DNA of 64,000 bases from Streptomyces sp. ISL-12 (GTDB lineage: Bacteria > Actinomycetota > Actinomycetes > Streptomycetales > Streptomycetaceae). The notes beneath the pieces were generated by a model. It made no database searches, had not been told where the DNA came from, and worked only from the letters and a program-made list of their open reading frames with translations. This document shows, in pieces, positions 8,754 to 17,824 of this stretch; positions within the stretch are counted from its first letter, which is position 1, and each line of letters opens with the position of its first letter. The stretch covers positions 62,001 to 126,000 of the forward strand of contig NZ_JAGGOO010000040.1 of the NCBI RefSeq assembly GCF_018614415.1, written 5' to 3'. The translations under genes and the position numbers were made by a program.

Positions 8754-9871
8754 TGGCGGACCTGTCGGCCCCTGCCCGCGCGACCCCCGCTCCCGGCCGC
8801 CGCACGCGCCGCCGCCCGGCCTTCCACGCCCTGCGGGTGGCGGACGTACGGCGGCTGTGCGAGGACGCGGCCGAGGTGAGCTTCGACGTCCCCGGGGAAC
8901 TGGCGGAGGAGTTCGCCTTCGCGCCCGGACAGGCGCTCACCCTGCGCCGCGAGGTCGACGGACGCGAGGAGCGGCGCTCGTACTCGATCTGCTCACCGGT
9001 CGGCGACCGGCCCCGCATCGGGGTCCGTACGGTGCCCGGCGGGCTGTTCTCCTCCTGGCTGGTACGGGAGGTCCGGCCGGGAGACGTCGTGGAGGTGATG
9101 GCCCCGACCGGAGCCTTCACCCCGGACCTGTCCGTACCCGGGCACCACGTCCTGGTCGCGGCCGGCTCGGGCATCACGCCGATGCTCTCCATCGCCGAGT
9201 CGGTCCTCGCCGCCGACGGCCGCTCCCGCGTCACCCTCTTCTACGGCAACCGCCGCACCGACTCGGTGATGTTCGCCGACGAACTGGCCGACCTCAAGGA
9301 CCTCTACCCGCACCGGTTCCAGCTCGCCCACGTGCTCTCCCGGGAACCCCGCGAGGCGGAGCTGCTGTCCGGACGACTGGACGCCGGCCGGCTGGCCGCG
9401 CTCGTCGACGGGCTGGTCGACGTGGCCGGGGCCGACCACTGGTGGCTGTGCGGCCCGCACGGCATGGTCCGCGACGCGCGACGGGTGCTGTCCGGGCTCG
9501 GGGTGCCCGACGACCGGATCCACCAGGAGCTGTTCTACGCCGGTGAGGAACCGTTCGCACCCGTGCGCCGGGAGGACCGGCGGCCCGACGGGCCGGTCAG
9601 CCAGGTCACCGTCGTCCTGGACGGCCGCTCCACCACGTCCCCGCTCTCCCGCGAGGAGCCGCTGCTCGACTCGGCGTCGCGGGTCCGGCCCGACCTGCCG
9701 TTCGCCTGCAAGGGCGGCGTCTGCGGCACCTGCCGGGCCCTCGTCACCGACGGCGAGGCCGACATGTGCCGCAACTACGCCCTCGAACCGGCGGAGGTGA
9801 CCGGGGGGTACGTGCTGACCTGCCAGACGTTCCCCGTCTCGGACGCCCTGACTGTCGACTTCGACAGCTGA
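8753..9871 (+). CDS. paaE: 1,2-phenylacetyl-CoA epoxidase reductase PaaE
   Basis: A 372-residue flavin and 2Fe-2S reductase that passes NADPH electrons to PaaAC. The FAD-binding segment includes RSYSICSPVGD, the NAD(P) part has VLVAAGSGITPMLSI and FYGNRRTDSVMF, and the C-terminal plant-type ferredoxin domain shows CKGGVCGTCRALV plus a fourth Cys in ADMCRNYAL. A Pro/Arg-rich leader of about 25 residues precedes the conserved part. Last gene of the operon; repeat-rich DNA without genes follows. Confidence 0.95.
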   Translation: MADLSAPARATPAPGRRTRRRPAFHALRVADVRRLCEDAAEVSFDVPGELAEEFAFAPGQALTLRREVDGREERRSYSICSPVGDRPRIGVRTVPGGLFSSWLVREVRPGDVVEVMAPTGAFTPDLSVPGHHVLVAAGSGITPMLSIAESVLAADGRSRVTLFYGNRRTDSVMFADELADLKDLYPHRFQLAHVLSREPREAELLSGRLDAGRLAALVDGLVDVAGADHWWLCGPHGMVRDARRVLSGLGVPDDRIHQELFYAGEEPFAPVRREDRRPDGPVSQVTVVLDGRSTTSPLSREEPLLDSASRVRPDLPFACKGGVCGTCRALVTDGEADMCRNYALEPAEVTGGYVLTCQTFPVSDALTVDFDS

Positions 9872-10436
9872 GCTGACGGCGGACCGTCACGGCGGGGCCT
9901 GGGGGATCTCGGCCTGGGGGTCTTTCGGGCGTGCCGGGCGTGTGTGTGGGGGGAGGAAGGAGGAGGGCCGGTCGGGTTGGTTCGTTTCGGGCCGGGCATG
10001 CGGGGTCCGGGCCGGTCGTTTCGTTCAGGAGCTGCTGCTCCGGGGTCCGGTCGGGGCGAGGGGTTACGGGCCGCGGGGCCCGGTCGGGGCGATTCCTCAA
10101 GGGTCACCGCCCCGGGGCCCGGTCGGGGCGATTCGCCCTGGGGCACGGCTCCGGGGTCCGGCCGGGTCCATCCGGCTCGGGTCGAGCATGCCGGGACCGG
10201 CCGGGCCCGTCCGCCCGGTTCAGCCGCGCCGCGCCCGGCCGGTGCCGGATCGGCGGGTGACGGACCGGCCCACGACGGGACCGGTCTCCGCTGAGTCGGC
10301 CTCCGCCGGGCCGGTCTGCGCCGGTCCGGGCCTCGCTGTACCGGGCCGGTCTGCGCCGGTCCGGGCCTTGCTGTACCGGGCCGGTCTCCGCCGGGCTGAC
10401 CCCCGCTACGCCGGTCTCCGCCGGTCCGGCCCCCGC
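9872..10436. other. Gene-free 565-bp stretch, repeat-rich
   Basis: No convincing gene is seen on either strand between paaE and the convergent kinase gene. The first part is G-rich on the plus strand. A 19-bp element, CGGGGYCCGGTCGGGGCGA, occurs at 10041, 10074 and 10113, with a degenerate fourth copy near 10152. The second part holds a tandem array (10281-10440). Long open frames here are a by-product of the skewed base composition. Confidence 0.6.
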
Positions 10437-10440
10437 TCAG
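10281..10440. repeat. Tandem 30/35-bp repeat array
   Basis: Five units start with CCGGTCTSCG: 10281-10310 (30 bp), 10311-10345 and 10346-10380 (35 bp, one mismatch between them), 10381-10410 and 10411-10440 (30 bp). The last unit runs into the stop codon of the minus-strand kinase gene. The array may act in termination between convergent operons or be slipped-strand expansion. Confidence 0.75.
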
Positions 10441-11129
10441 CCGACCCCCGCCGCACCAGTCCCCACCGCACCACCCCGCAGCGCCGACCCCGGTACCACC
10501 AGGTCGGCCCGTCCCCGGCCCGTGGCGACCAGGGCCGCGTTGCGTTCGTCGGTGCGCCGTACCCAGGCCTCCGCATCCTCGGGGGACTTGCCGAACCGCT
10601 CGTGCCGGGCGATCAGCCGGCGTACCCGTTCCGCGTCGTCGATCTCGCAGAACCAGACCTCGTCCAGCGCCCGCCGGACCCGGCCCCACGCACCGCTGTC
10701 CAGCAGCAGGTAGTTCCCCTCCGTCACCACCAGCCGGGCCGCCGGTTCCACCGGGACGGCCCCGGCGATCGGCTGCTCCAGCACCCGCTCGAAGCCCGGT
10801 GCGTAGACGACGTCGCCGCACCCGTCGGCGCCGTCCTCGCGCAGGCGCCGCAGCAGCGCCGCGTACCCCGCCGCGTCGAAGGTGTCCGGCGCGCCCTTGC
10901 GGTCCCGGCGGCCCAGCCGGTCCAGTTCGGCGTCGGCGAGGTGGAAGCCGTCCATCGGCACGTGCGCTGCCCACGCCGGCCCCGCGTCCCGGTTCAGCTC
11001 CCGCACCAGGCGCTCGGCGAGCGTCGTCTTGCCCGCCCCGGGGCTGCCGGCGATGCCGAGGACCGCGCGCCGCCCGTCCACCGGGAGGGCACGGGCACGG
11101 GCCAGGAGGTCGTCGAAAGTCAGTGGCAC
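10437..11129 (-). CDS. Nucleoside/nucleotide-kinase-like P-loop ATPase
   Basis: 230 residues from GTG at 11129. The P-loop is GIAGSPGAGKTTLAERL. VPMDGFHLADAELDRLGRR and DTFDAAGYAALLRRL follow, then VTEGNYLLLDSGAW and the late ARHERFGKSPEDAEAWV. This arrangement is typical of the uridine-kinase/pantothenate-kinase-like group often annotated as nucleoside/nucleotide kinase or fructokinase-like (YggC type). It would phosphorylate a small metabolite; the substrate cannot be read from sequence. The gene is divergent from the pgmB/GH65 operon with about 97 bp between starts. The C-terminal Gly/Ala tail ends within the repeat array. Confidence 0.85.
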   Translation of the reverse strand: MPLTFDDLLARARALPVDGRRAVLGIAGSPGAGKTTLAERLVRELNRDAGPAWAAHVPMDGFHLADAELDRLGRRDRKGAPDTFDAAGYAALLRRLREDGADGCGDVVYAPGFERVLEQPIAGAVPVEPAARLVVTEGNYLLLDSGAWGRVRRALDEVWFCEIDDAERVRRLIARHERFGKSPEDAEAWVRRTDERNAALVATGRGRADLVVPGSALRGGAVGTGAAGVG

Positions 11130-11226
11130 ACCCAGCAGTGTGCCACCGCCGCCGCCGAGCCCTGGGCCCGGCGCTGTGTCACGGACCACCCGATGGGAGG
11201 CGCCCGGGCGGGGAACTGTCACGGGT

Positions 11227-11967
11227 ATGACCACGCAGCTCGGCCTCCCCGAAACCGTGCAGGCATGCCTCTTCGACCTCGACGGGGTCGTCACCAGGAC
11301 GGCGGTGGTGCACGCCGCCGCCTGGAAGGAGACGTTCGACTCGTTCCTGCGCGAACGCGACGGCGAGGACTTCCGGCCCTTCACCGACTCCGACTACGGC
11401 GAGTATGTCGACGGCCGCCCCCGCGCCGACGGCGTGCGCACCTTCCTCGCCTCCCGCTCCATCGAACTGCCCGAGGGCGACCCCGACGACCCGCCGGACC
11501 GGCAGACGGTCAACGGCCTCGGCAACCGCAAGAACGAGCTGCTCCTGAAGAGGATCCGCACCGACGGCGTCGAGGCCTACGACGGCACCCTGCGCTACAT
11601 CCAGGCGGTACGCGCCGCCGGCCTGCGCACCGCCATCGTGTCGTCCAGCGCCAACACCGTGGACGTCCTGCGCTCCATCGACGCCGAGCGCCTCTTCGAC
11701 ACCCGGATCGACGGAGTCGTGGCCCGCGAACGCGGACTGCCGGGCAAGCCGCGCCCCGACACCTTCCTCGCCGCCGCCCGCGACCTCGGCGTCGACCCCT
11801 CCCGCGCCGCCGTCTTCGAGGACGCCCTGGCCGGCATGGACGCCGGCCGCTCCGGGCACTTCGGCTACGTCGTCGGCGTCGACCGCGTCGGCCAGAGGGA
11901 CGCCCTCTACGCGCACGGCGCAGACCGTGTGGTCAAGGACCTCGCCGACCTCGGGAGCGGCGAGTGA
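11227..11967 (+). CDS. pgmB: HAD-family beta-phosphoglucomutase
   Basis: A 246-residue HAD phosphotransferase. Motif I is FDLDGVVTRTA (nucleophile and acid/base Asp pair), motif II the Ser in IVSSSANTVDVLRS, motif III the Lys in LPGKPRPDTFLAA, and motif IV VFEDALAGMDAGRSG. It overlaps by GTGA with a GH65 phosphorylase gene. In such pairs the phosphorylase makes beta-glucose 1-phosphate and this enzyme converts it to glucose 6-phosphate for glycolysis. Cytoplasmic. A general sugar phosphatase is the alternative, but the neighbour argues for beta-PGM. Confidence 0.9.
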   Translation: MTTQLGLPETVQACLFDLDGVVTRTAVVHAAAWKETFDSFLRERDGEDFRPFTDSDYGEYVDGRPRADGVRTFLASRSIELPEGDPDDPPDRQTVNGLGNRKNELLLKRIRTDGVEAYDGTLRYIQAVRAAGLRTAIVSSSANTVDVLRSIDAERLFDTRIDGVVARERGLPGKPRPDTFLAAARDLGVDPSRAAVFEDALAGMDAGRSGHFGYVVGVDRVGQRDALYAHGADRVVKDLADLGSGE

Positions 11968-14318
11968 TCACCGACCGCGCCTACGCCGTCGACCCCTGGT
12001 CGGTGCGCGAGACCGAACTCAACCTCGACCTCCTCGCCCAGAGCGAGTCCGTCTTCGCGCTGTCCAACGGCCACGTCGGCTGGCGCGGCAACCTCGACGA
12101 GGGCGAACCGCACGGCCTGCCCGGCACCTACCTCAACGGCGTCCACGAACTCCACCCGCTGCCCTACGCCGAGGCCGGCTACGGCTACCCAGAGTCCGGC
12201 CAGACCGTCATCGACGTCACCAACGGCAAGCTGCTGCGCCTCCTCGTCGACGACGAGCCCTTCGACCTGCGCTACGGACGCCTCGTCACCCACGAACGCA
12301 CCCTCGACCTGCGCCGGGGCGTCCTGGAGCGGGTCTGCGAGTGGACCTCCCCGGCCGGCTCCACCGTTCGGGTGCGCTCCACCCGGCTGGTCTCCCTGAC
12401 CCAGCGGGCCATCGCCGCCGTCGACTACGAGGTCGAGGCCGTCGGCGGCCGCATCCGGGTGGTCATCCAGTCGGAGCTGGTCGCCAACGAGAGCCTGCCC
12501 GACCCCAACGGCGACCCGCGCGCCAGCAAGGCCCTCAAGTCCCCGCTGGAACCCGAGGAACACCACGCCCTCGGCCCCCGCCTGCGCCTGGTCCACCGCA
12601 CCCGGCGCAGCGGCCTGCGGGTCGCGGTGGCCGCCGACCACCAGGTGGACGGCCCCGAGTCCACCACGACCGGCAGCGAGTCCAGCGACGACGTGGCCCG
12701 GCTGACCGTCACCTCCGTACTGGAGCCCGGGGAGCGGCTGCGGGTGCGCAAGACCGTCGCCCACGGCTGGTCGGGCGCCCGCTCCCGGCCCGCGATGAGC
12801 GACCAGGTCGAGGCAGCGCTGGCCGCCGCCGCGCACGGCGGCTGGGACGGCCTGGTGGCGGAACAGCGGTCCTTCCTCGACGACTTCTGGGCCCGTGCCG
12901 ACGTCGAGGTGCACGGCGACGAGGAGATCCAGCAGGCCGTGCGCTTCGGCCTCTTCCACGTCCTCCAGGCCGGCGCCCGGGCCGAACAGCGCGCCATCCC
13001 CTCCAAGGGGCTGACCGGTTCCGGCTACGACGGCCACGCCTTCTGGGACACGGAGATGTTCGTGCTCCCGGTCCTCACCTACACCGAGCCCCGGGCCGTC
13101 GCCGAGGCGCTGCGCTGGCGCCAGGACACCCTGCCCGCCGCCCGCGACCGCGCCGCCCAGCTCGGCCTGCGCGGCGCGGCCTTCCCCTGGCGGACCATCG
13201 ACGGCTCCGAGGGCTCCGCGTACTGGCCGGCCGGCACCGCCGCCTTCCACGTGAACGCCGACATCGCGCACGCCGCCGTCCGGTACGTGGCCGCCACCGG
13301 CGACACCGGCTTCGAACGCGACACCGCCCTGGAACTGCTGGTGGAGACGGCCCGCCTGTGGCGCTCGCTGGGCCACCACGACCACCACGGCGTCTTCCAC
13401 ATCGACGGCGTCACCGGCCCGGACGAGTACAGCGCGGTCGCCGACGACAACCTGTACACGAACCTCATGGCCCGCTCCAACCTGCTGGCCGCCGCCGAGG
13501 TCTGCGAGCGGTACCCGGACGAGGCGGCCCGGCACGGCGTGGACGACGAGGAGAGCGCCACCTGGCGGGACGCCGCCGAGTCCGTGCACATCCCGTACAA
13601 CGAGGAACTCGGCGTCCACGAGCAGCACGCGGGGTTCACCCGCCACCAGCGCTGGGACTTCGCCCGCACGGGCGCCGACCAGTACCCCCTGATGCTGCAC
13701 TTCCCCTACTTCGACCTCTACCGCAAGCAGGTCATCAAGCAGGCCGACCTGGTGCTGGCCATGTACACCTGCGGCAGCTGGTTCGACACGCACTGCGACG
13801 AGGAGCAGATCGCCCGCAACTTCGCCTACTACGAGCCGATCACCGTCCGCGACTCCTCCCTCTCCGCCTGCTGCCAGGCCGTCGTCGCCGCCCAGACGGG
13901 CCAGCTGCGCCTCGCCTACGACTACGCGGCGGAGGCGGCCCTGATGGACCTGGCCGACCTGGAGCACAACACCCGCGACGGACTGCACATCGCCTCCCTC
14001 GCCGGCACCTGGATGGCGCTGGTCGCCGGGTTCGGCGGCACCCGGCGCGACGGCGACATGCTCCGCTTCTCCCCGCGGCTGCCCGAGAAGTTCAGCCGGC
14101 TGGCCTTCCGGCTCCAGTTCCGCGGCCGGTGCCTGCGCGTCGAGATCGACGGGGGGAAGGCGACGTACACCCTGCTGTCCGGGCCGCCCATGCGCGTCGG
14201 CCACCACGGCACCGAGTTCACCGTGAACGGGGACGGCCCCGTCGTCCGCGCAGTCCCCCCGCTCACCCCGCGCCCGGAGCCCGAACAGCCGCCGCACCGC
14301 CGCCCGAACGCCCGCTGA
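11964..14318 (+). CDS. GH65 disaccharide phosphorylase (trehalose/maltose/kojibiose type)
   Basis: A 784-residue glycoside hydrolase family 65 protein. The N-terminal beta-sandwich begins with NLDLLAQSESVFALSNGHVG. The catalytic (alpha/alpha)6 barrel contains GLTGSGYDGHAFWDTEMF, the inferred general acid Glu in DGVTGPDEYSAVADDNLYTN, and DQYPLMLHFPYFDLYRKQVI (phosphate-binding region near IKQADLVLAMY). The enzyme would split an alpha-linked glucose disaccharide with phosphate to beta-glucose 1-phosphate, used by the adjacent beta-phosphoglucomutase. The GTG start overlaps the pgmB stop. Which disaccharide is used cannot be decided by eye. No secretion signal. Confidence 0.92.
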   Translation: MITDRAYAVDPWSVRETELNLDLLAQSESVFALSNGHVGWRGNLDEGEPHGLPGTYLNGVHELHPLPYAEAGYGYPESGQTVIDVTNGKLLRLLVDDEPFDLRYGRLVTHERTLDLRRGVLERVCEWTSPAGSTVRVRSTRLVSLTQRAIAAVDYEVEAVGGRIRVVIQSELVANESLPDPNGDPRASKALKSPLEPEEHHALGPRLRLVHRTRRSGLRVAVAADHQVDGPESTTTGSESSDDVARLTVTSVLEPGERLRVRKTVAHGWSGARSRPAMSDQVEAALAAAAHGGWDGLVAEQRSFLDDFWARADVEVHGDEEIQQAVRFGLFHVLQAGARAEQRAIPSKGLTGSGYDGHAFWDTEMFVLPVLTYTEPRAVAEALRWRQDTLPAARDRAAQLGLRGAAFPWRTIDGSEGSAYWPAGTAAFHVNADIAHAAVRYVAATGDTGFERDTALELLVETARLWRSLGHHDHHGVFHIDGVTGPDEYSAVADDNLYTNLMARSNLLAAAEVCERYPDEAARHGVDDEESATWRDAAESVHIPYNEELGVHEQHAGFTRHQRWDFARTGADQYPLMLHFPYFDLYRKQVIKQADLVLAMYTCGSWFDTHCDEEQIARNFAYYEPITVRDSSLSACCQAVVAAQTGQLRLAYDYAAEAALMDLADLEHNTRDGLHIASLAGTWMALVAGFGGTRRDGDMLRFSPRLPEKFSRLAFRLQFRGRCLRVEIDGGKATYTLLSGPPMRVGHHGTEFTVNGDGPVVRAVPPLTPRPEPEQPPHRRPNAR

Positions 14319-14434
14319 GGGGGTCCGGCGACTGGCCGTATTCCGGCCTGCGGTCCCGCACACCCCGGGTTAGCTTGATCTCGTTCACCCGGGGTTCGCC
14401 CGGGGGTGTCCGTACGTGCGGGTGAGGGGTGCAC

Positions 14435-15928
14435 ATGGCCGACAGCGCGCACGCCGTCCTGACCGGCGGGCGGCGAGGCGGCACGGCGACCGGGCCCGGC
14501 GCCCCCGGGCTCCCCGCCACCCGCCTGTTCGCCGCCGTAGCCTGCGCCTTCACCCTGGCCCAGCTCCTCCTCGTCCACCCCGGCCTGGGCCTCGGCTGGG
14601 ACGAGATCGTCTACGTCAGCCAGGTCACCGGACACACCCCCGCCGCGTTCTTCAGCGCCCCCCGCTCCCGCGGCCCCTCCCTGCTGGTCGCCCCGGTCGC
14701 CTCCTGGTCGTCCTCCACGGAACTGCTCCGCGTCTACCTCGCCCTCCTCTCCGGCCTCGGCCTCTTCCTCGCCCTGCGCGCCTGGCGCGGCCTGTTCCCG
14801 GCCGGCGTCCTCGCCGCGGCCGGCGCCCTCTTCGCCACCCTGTGGGTGACCCTCTTCTACGGCCCCCAGGCCATGCCCAACTACTGGGTCGCCGTCGGCG
14901 CCCTGATCTGCGCCGGCTCCTTCCTGCGGGCCCGCGCCGACCGCTCGGCGCGGGCCGCGCTGTGGGGCGTGGTGGCGGGAGCCGCGCTGATGGCGTGGAT
15001 GCGCCCGGCGGACGCCGTCTACACCACCCTCCCGCTGCTGGCCGTCGCCCTGTGGCGCCGCCACGTCCGGCTGCTCGTCGCCCTCGTGGGCGGCCTCGCG
15101 GCCGGGGGAGTGGAGTGGGTGGTCGAGGCGTACGCCTGGTACGGCGGCCTCGGCGAGCGGCTGCGCGAGGCGTCCCGCATCCAGGGCGGCCTCGGGTGGC
15201 AGATCGCCGTCGACGACCAGCTCCGCACCCTGGGCGGACGCGCCCTGTGCCGCCCGTGCACCGGGTCGTTCCCGCACCCCGCGGTGACCCTGTGGTGGTT
15301 CGCGCTGCCCCTGCTGGCCGCCCTGGCCCTGGTGATCGCCGTACGGGCCGGACGCACCGCCCGCACCCTGCTGCCGCTCGCCTGCGCCGCGACCGCCGCC
15401 CTGCCCTACCTGTTCATGATCGGGTACGCGGCGCCCCGCTTCCTCCAGCCCTCCTACGCCCTGCTCGCCATCCCGGTCGCCGACGCCCTGCGGCACCTGG
15501 TGCGCACCCCCGGCGGCCGGTGGCGCCCGGTCGCGGCGACCCTGGTGGCCCTCGCGCTGGCCGGACACCTGGCGGTGCAGTACGCCGTACTGGACCGCAC
15601 CGTCGACCGCACCACCCGCGCCCGCCAGGACTGGGCCCGCGCGGCGGACGCGCTTCACCGCCTCGGCGTGCGCCCGCCCTGCCTGCTCACCGGCCACGAG
15701 GCCATCCCGCTGGGCTACTACACCGGCTGTTCCTCCGGGAACACCGCCGGCCACAACGAGAACACCACCCCCGCCGAGGTCGAACGCACCGCCCGGCGCG
15801 TCCCGGTCGCCGCGGTCACCGCCCCCGGCGCCGCACCGCCCGGCTACGCCCGTACCTGGACCCCGCACCGCGTCGGCGACCTGCGCGTCCTCGTCGCCCC
15901 GCGGCCGGGGCCGGCCGGCGACGGCTGA
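14435..15928 (+). CDS. Polytopic membrane protein, possible GT-C-type glycosyltransferase
   Basis: About 497 residues with roughly 10-11 hydrophobic segments. After the first segment lies GLGLGWDEIVYVSQ, an acidic motif in the first external loop. Acidic residues at that place are typical of GT-C glycosyltransferases that use lipid-linked sugars, so that is the best guess. The C-terminal 90 residues are soluble and contain two Cys (PPCLLTGHEA and YYTGCSSGN). ATG at 14435 is preferred over GTG at 14429 because GTGAGGGG lies just upstream. About 115 bp separate it from the GH65 gene, so it may have its own promoter. Confidence 0.65.
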   Translation: MADSAHAVLTGGRRGGTATGPGAPGLPATRLFAAVACAFTLAQLLLVHPGLGLGWDEIVYVSQVTGHTPAAFFSAPRSRGPSLLVAPVASWSSSTELLRVYLALLSGLGLFLALRAWRGLFPAGVLAAAGALFATLWVTLFYGPQAMPNYWVAVGALICAGSFLRARADRSARAALWGVVAGAALMAWMRPADAVYTTLPLLAVALWRRHVRLLVALVGGLAAGGVEWVVEAYAWYGGLGERLREASRIQGGLGWQIAVDDQLRTLGGRALCRPCTGSFPHPAVTLWWFALPLLAALALVIAVRAGRTARTLLPLACAATAALPYLFMIGYAAPRFLQPSYALLAIPVADALRHLVRTPGGRWRPVAATLVALALAGHLAVQYAVLDRTVDRTTRARQDWARAADALHRLGVRPPCLLTGHEAIPLGYYTGCSSGNTAGHNENTTPAEVERTARRVPVAAVTAPGAAPPGYARTWTPHRVGDLRVLVAPRPGPAGDG

Positions 15929-15999
15929 GGGGCGGGTTTCCGGCCCGGCGGCATCAGGTAGGACTCCGGTTGTCGGTATCCGGGCGAAGGGGGAGAGGC

Positions 16000-16851
16000 A
16001 TGGCGAGCGCCGAGACGGACGGGCGGCCGGTGGCGGAGTTCTTCACGCCGGGGACGTCGTCCTTCACCGAGTTCCTGGCGGCCCACCGCCCCGGACTGCT
16101 GATCACCCGGCGCGTCCTGCCCGACGGGGTGCGCGCCTCGGACGACGTACCGCACGGCACCACCGTGCTCGCCCTCACCTACCGCGACGGCGTGCTGATC
16201 GCCGGCGACCGCCGGGCCACGATGGGCAACCTCATCGCCCAGCGCGACCTGGAGAAGGTGCACCCCGCCGACGACCACACGGCGGTGGCGTTCGCGGGCA
16301 CCGTCGGACTCGCGCTGGACATGGTCAGGCTCTACCAGGTCGAGCTGGCGCACTTCGAGAAGATCGAAGGCATCCCGATGACCCTGAAGGCCAAGGCCAC
16401 CCGGCTGGCGACCATGATCCGGCAGAACATGGGCCAGGCCATGCAGGGCCTCGCCGTCGTGCCCCTGCTCGCCGGCTACGACGTCACCGCACCGGGCGGC
16501 GGACGCGGACGCGTCTTCTCCTACGACGTCGCCGGCGGGCTCTACGAGAAGGACGGCTTCCACGCCGAGGGCTCCGGCTCCCCGTACGCCCGGGGCGCGC
16601 TGAAGAAGCTCTACCGTGCGGACATGTCCCGGCGCGAGGCGGTCCTGGGCGCGCTGCACGCCCTGTGGGACGCCGCCGACGACGACTCCGCGACCGGCGG
16701 CCCGGACCTCGGCCGGGGCATCTACCCCGTGGTGTCGGTCATCACCGAGGCCGGGTTCGAGCGGCTCTCCGAGGCCGAGACGGAGGAGCTGAGCCGGGAG
16801 ATGGTGGCGCAGCGCGACAGCCGGCCGGACGGACCGCCCGCCGCCCTCTGA
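16000..16851 (+). CDS. Orphan 20S proteasome beta subunit (PrcB paralogue)
   Basis: A 283-residue PrcB homologue. A 53-residue propeptide with FFTPGTSSFTEFLAAHRPG ends at DDVPHG, followed by the catalytic Thr54 (mature Thr1). Counting from there, Asp17 (GDRRATMGN) and Lys33 (RDLEK) are in place, so it should be an active N-terminal-nucleophile protease. GSGSPYARGALKKLYR and DDDSATGGPDLGRGIYPVVS also match PrcB. The usual partners (prcA, pup, dop, pafA, mpa/arc) are not beside it; its neighbours are a membrane protein and a DUF5709 protein. AGGGGGAGAGG precedes the ATG. Confidence 0.93.
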   Translation: MASAETDGRPVAEFFTPGTSSFTEFLAAHRPGLLITRRVLPDGVRASDDVPHGTTVLALTYRDGVLIAGDRRATMGNLIAQRDLEKVHPADDHTAVAFAGTVGLALDMVRLYQVELAHFEKIEGIPMTLKAKATRLATMIRQNMGQAMQGLAVVPLLAGYDVTAPGGGRGRVFSYDVAGGLYEKDGFHAEGSGSPYARGALKKLYRADMSRREAVLGALHALWDAADDDSATGGPDLGRGIYPVVSVITEAGFERLSEAETEELSREMVAQRDSRPDGPPAAL

Positions 16852-16977
16852 TCCCTTTGACGCCTTCTGGCTCCACGCCCCCTCGACGCCTGCCGAGGTT
16901 AAAGATCGCGTGACGGGAAACGCGAAAGCAGACCGAGACGCCCCAGGCGACGCAGCGCGAGCGAGAGGGAGGCAGCG

Positions 16978-17448
16978 ATGGGCACGGACCCGATGGCCGA
17001 CGATGTCTACCAGCCCACCGGAAGCAACGAGGGGCAGGAGGACGCCGCGCCGCTGGACATGGAGGACGCCCTCGACGAGCGCACCTACGACGACACCCTC
17101 GACGAGGGCTACTCCCCGCCGGAGAAGCCGCTCGGCGTCGACAAGGTGGGCACCACCGCCGCCGAGCAGCACGACGGCGAGACCCTGGACCAACGGCTGG
17201 CCCAGGAGGTGCCCGATGTCTCCCCGCCCGCCGGTGACGGCATCGGCGACAGCCCGGACGGCGAGGGCGAACCGGTCGACCCGGAGGCGGGCACGGACCG
17301 CTCCGGGCGCCTGGTCGCCCCCGACGAGGGCGTCCGCAGCGACACCACCAAGGAGACCGTCGCCGAGGACGTCGGCATCGACGGCGGCGCGGCCGGCGCG
17401 GAGGAGGCCGCCGTACACGTCGTCGAGGACGACACGGACCTCCCCTAG
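16978..17448 (+). CDS. DUF5709 family protein
   Basis: A 156-residue, very acidic, probably disordered protein. Family-like segments are DPMADDVYQP, LDERTYDDTLDEGYSPPEKP, and DQRLAQEVPDVSP, with GRLVAPDEGVRSDTTKE near the end. DUF5709 proteins are conserved in streptomycetes and close relatives; no function is established. The first ATG has a strong GAGGGAGG site seven bases upstream; an internal ATG at 16993 is an alternative. It lies convergent with a small minus-strand gene and may have its own promoter in the 125-bp gap after the proteasome gene. Confidence 0.85.
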   Translation: MGTDPMADDVYQPTGSNEGQEDAAPLDMEDALDERTYDDTLDEGYSPPEKPLGVDKVGTTAAEQHDGETLDQRLAQEVPDVSPPAGDGIGDSPDGEGEPVDPEAGTDRSGRLVAPDEGVRSDTTKETVAEDVGIDGGAAGAEEAAVHVVEDDTDLP

Positions 17449-17463
17449 AGGACAGCACAGCTG

Positions 17464-17685
17464 TCAGGGCAGCAGCTTGTCCAGGGCCGCCGGGCCTTCG
17501 GCGGCCAGCTTGCGCCGGGCCCATTCCAGGTTGCTCTCGGTGAGGTCCCGTCCGGCCGCGAGGACCACGTCCTCGGGTGACACCTCGGTGCCGGTACGGG
17601 CGTGGAGCAGGCCGTCCGGGGTGACGCGGTCCTCGTCCGCGCCCGCCCCGGACGGCCGGGAAGCGTCGGGCTGTGGTGTCGACAT
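17464..17685 (-). CDS. Small conserved actinobacterial hypothetical protein
   Basis: 73 residues from ATG at 17685, with AGGAG about ten bases upstream. The C-terminal half is well structured: VSPEDVVLAAGRDLTESNLEW, then ARRKLAAEGPAALDKLLP. This helical tail recurs in many short streptomycete proteins, as I recall, without a known function. A longer start at 17736 would add 17 residues of no obvious character. The gene is convergent with the DUF5709 gene, with only 15 bp between the stops. Confidence 0.65.
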   Translation of the reverse strand: MSTPQPDASRPSGAGADEDRVTPDGLLHARTGTEVSPEDVVLAAGRDLTESNLEWARRKLAAEGPAALDKLLP

Positions 17686-17824
17686 GATCGGTACGCTCCT
17701 CGGGGTCCGGATCGCTGGTTCGGTCCCGGTGTCCATCTCCCGGTCCCGAATCTCCCGATATCACCGTAACGTCCCCGAGGGGCTCGGGCGCCCGGAGGAG
17801 CCCCTGTGGAGCCCCTGAGGGGCC

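Noticed and set aside
10281..10440. Possible CRISPR array
   Set aside because: The units are directly adjacent with no unique spacers, and lengths vary 30/35 bp. There are no cas genes.
11907..14363. Long minus-strand open frame of about 818 codons opposite the GH65 gene
   Set aside because: It is a mirror of the real gene in GC-rich DNA. Its product is Gly/Val/Ala/Asp-rich with no motif, whereas the plus strand encodes a full GH65 enzyme.
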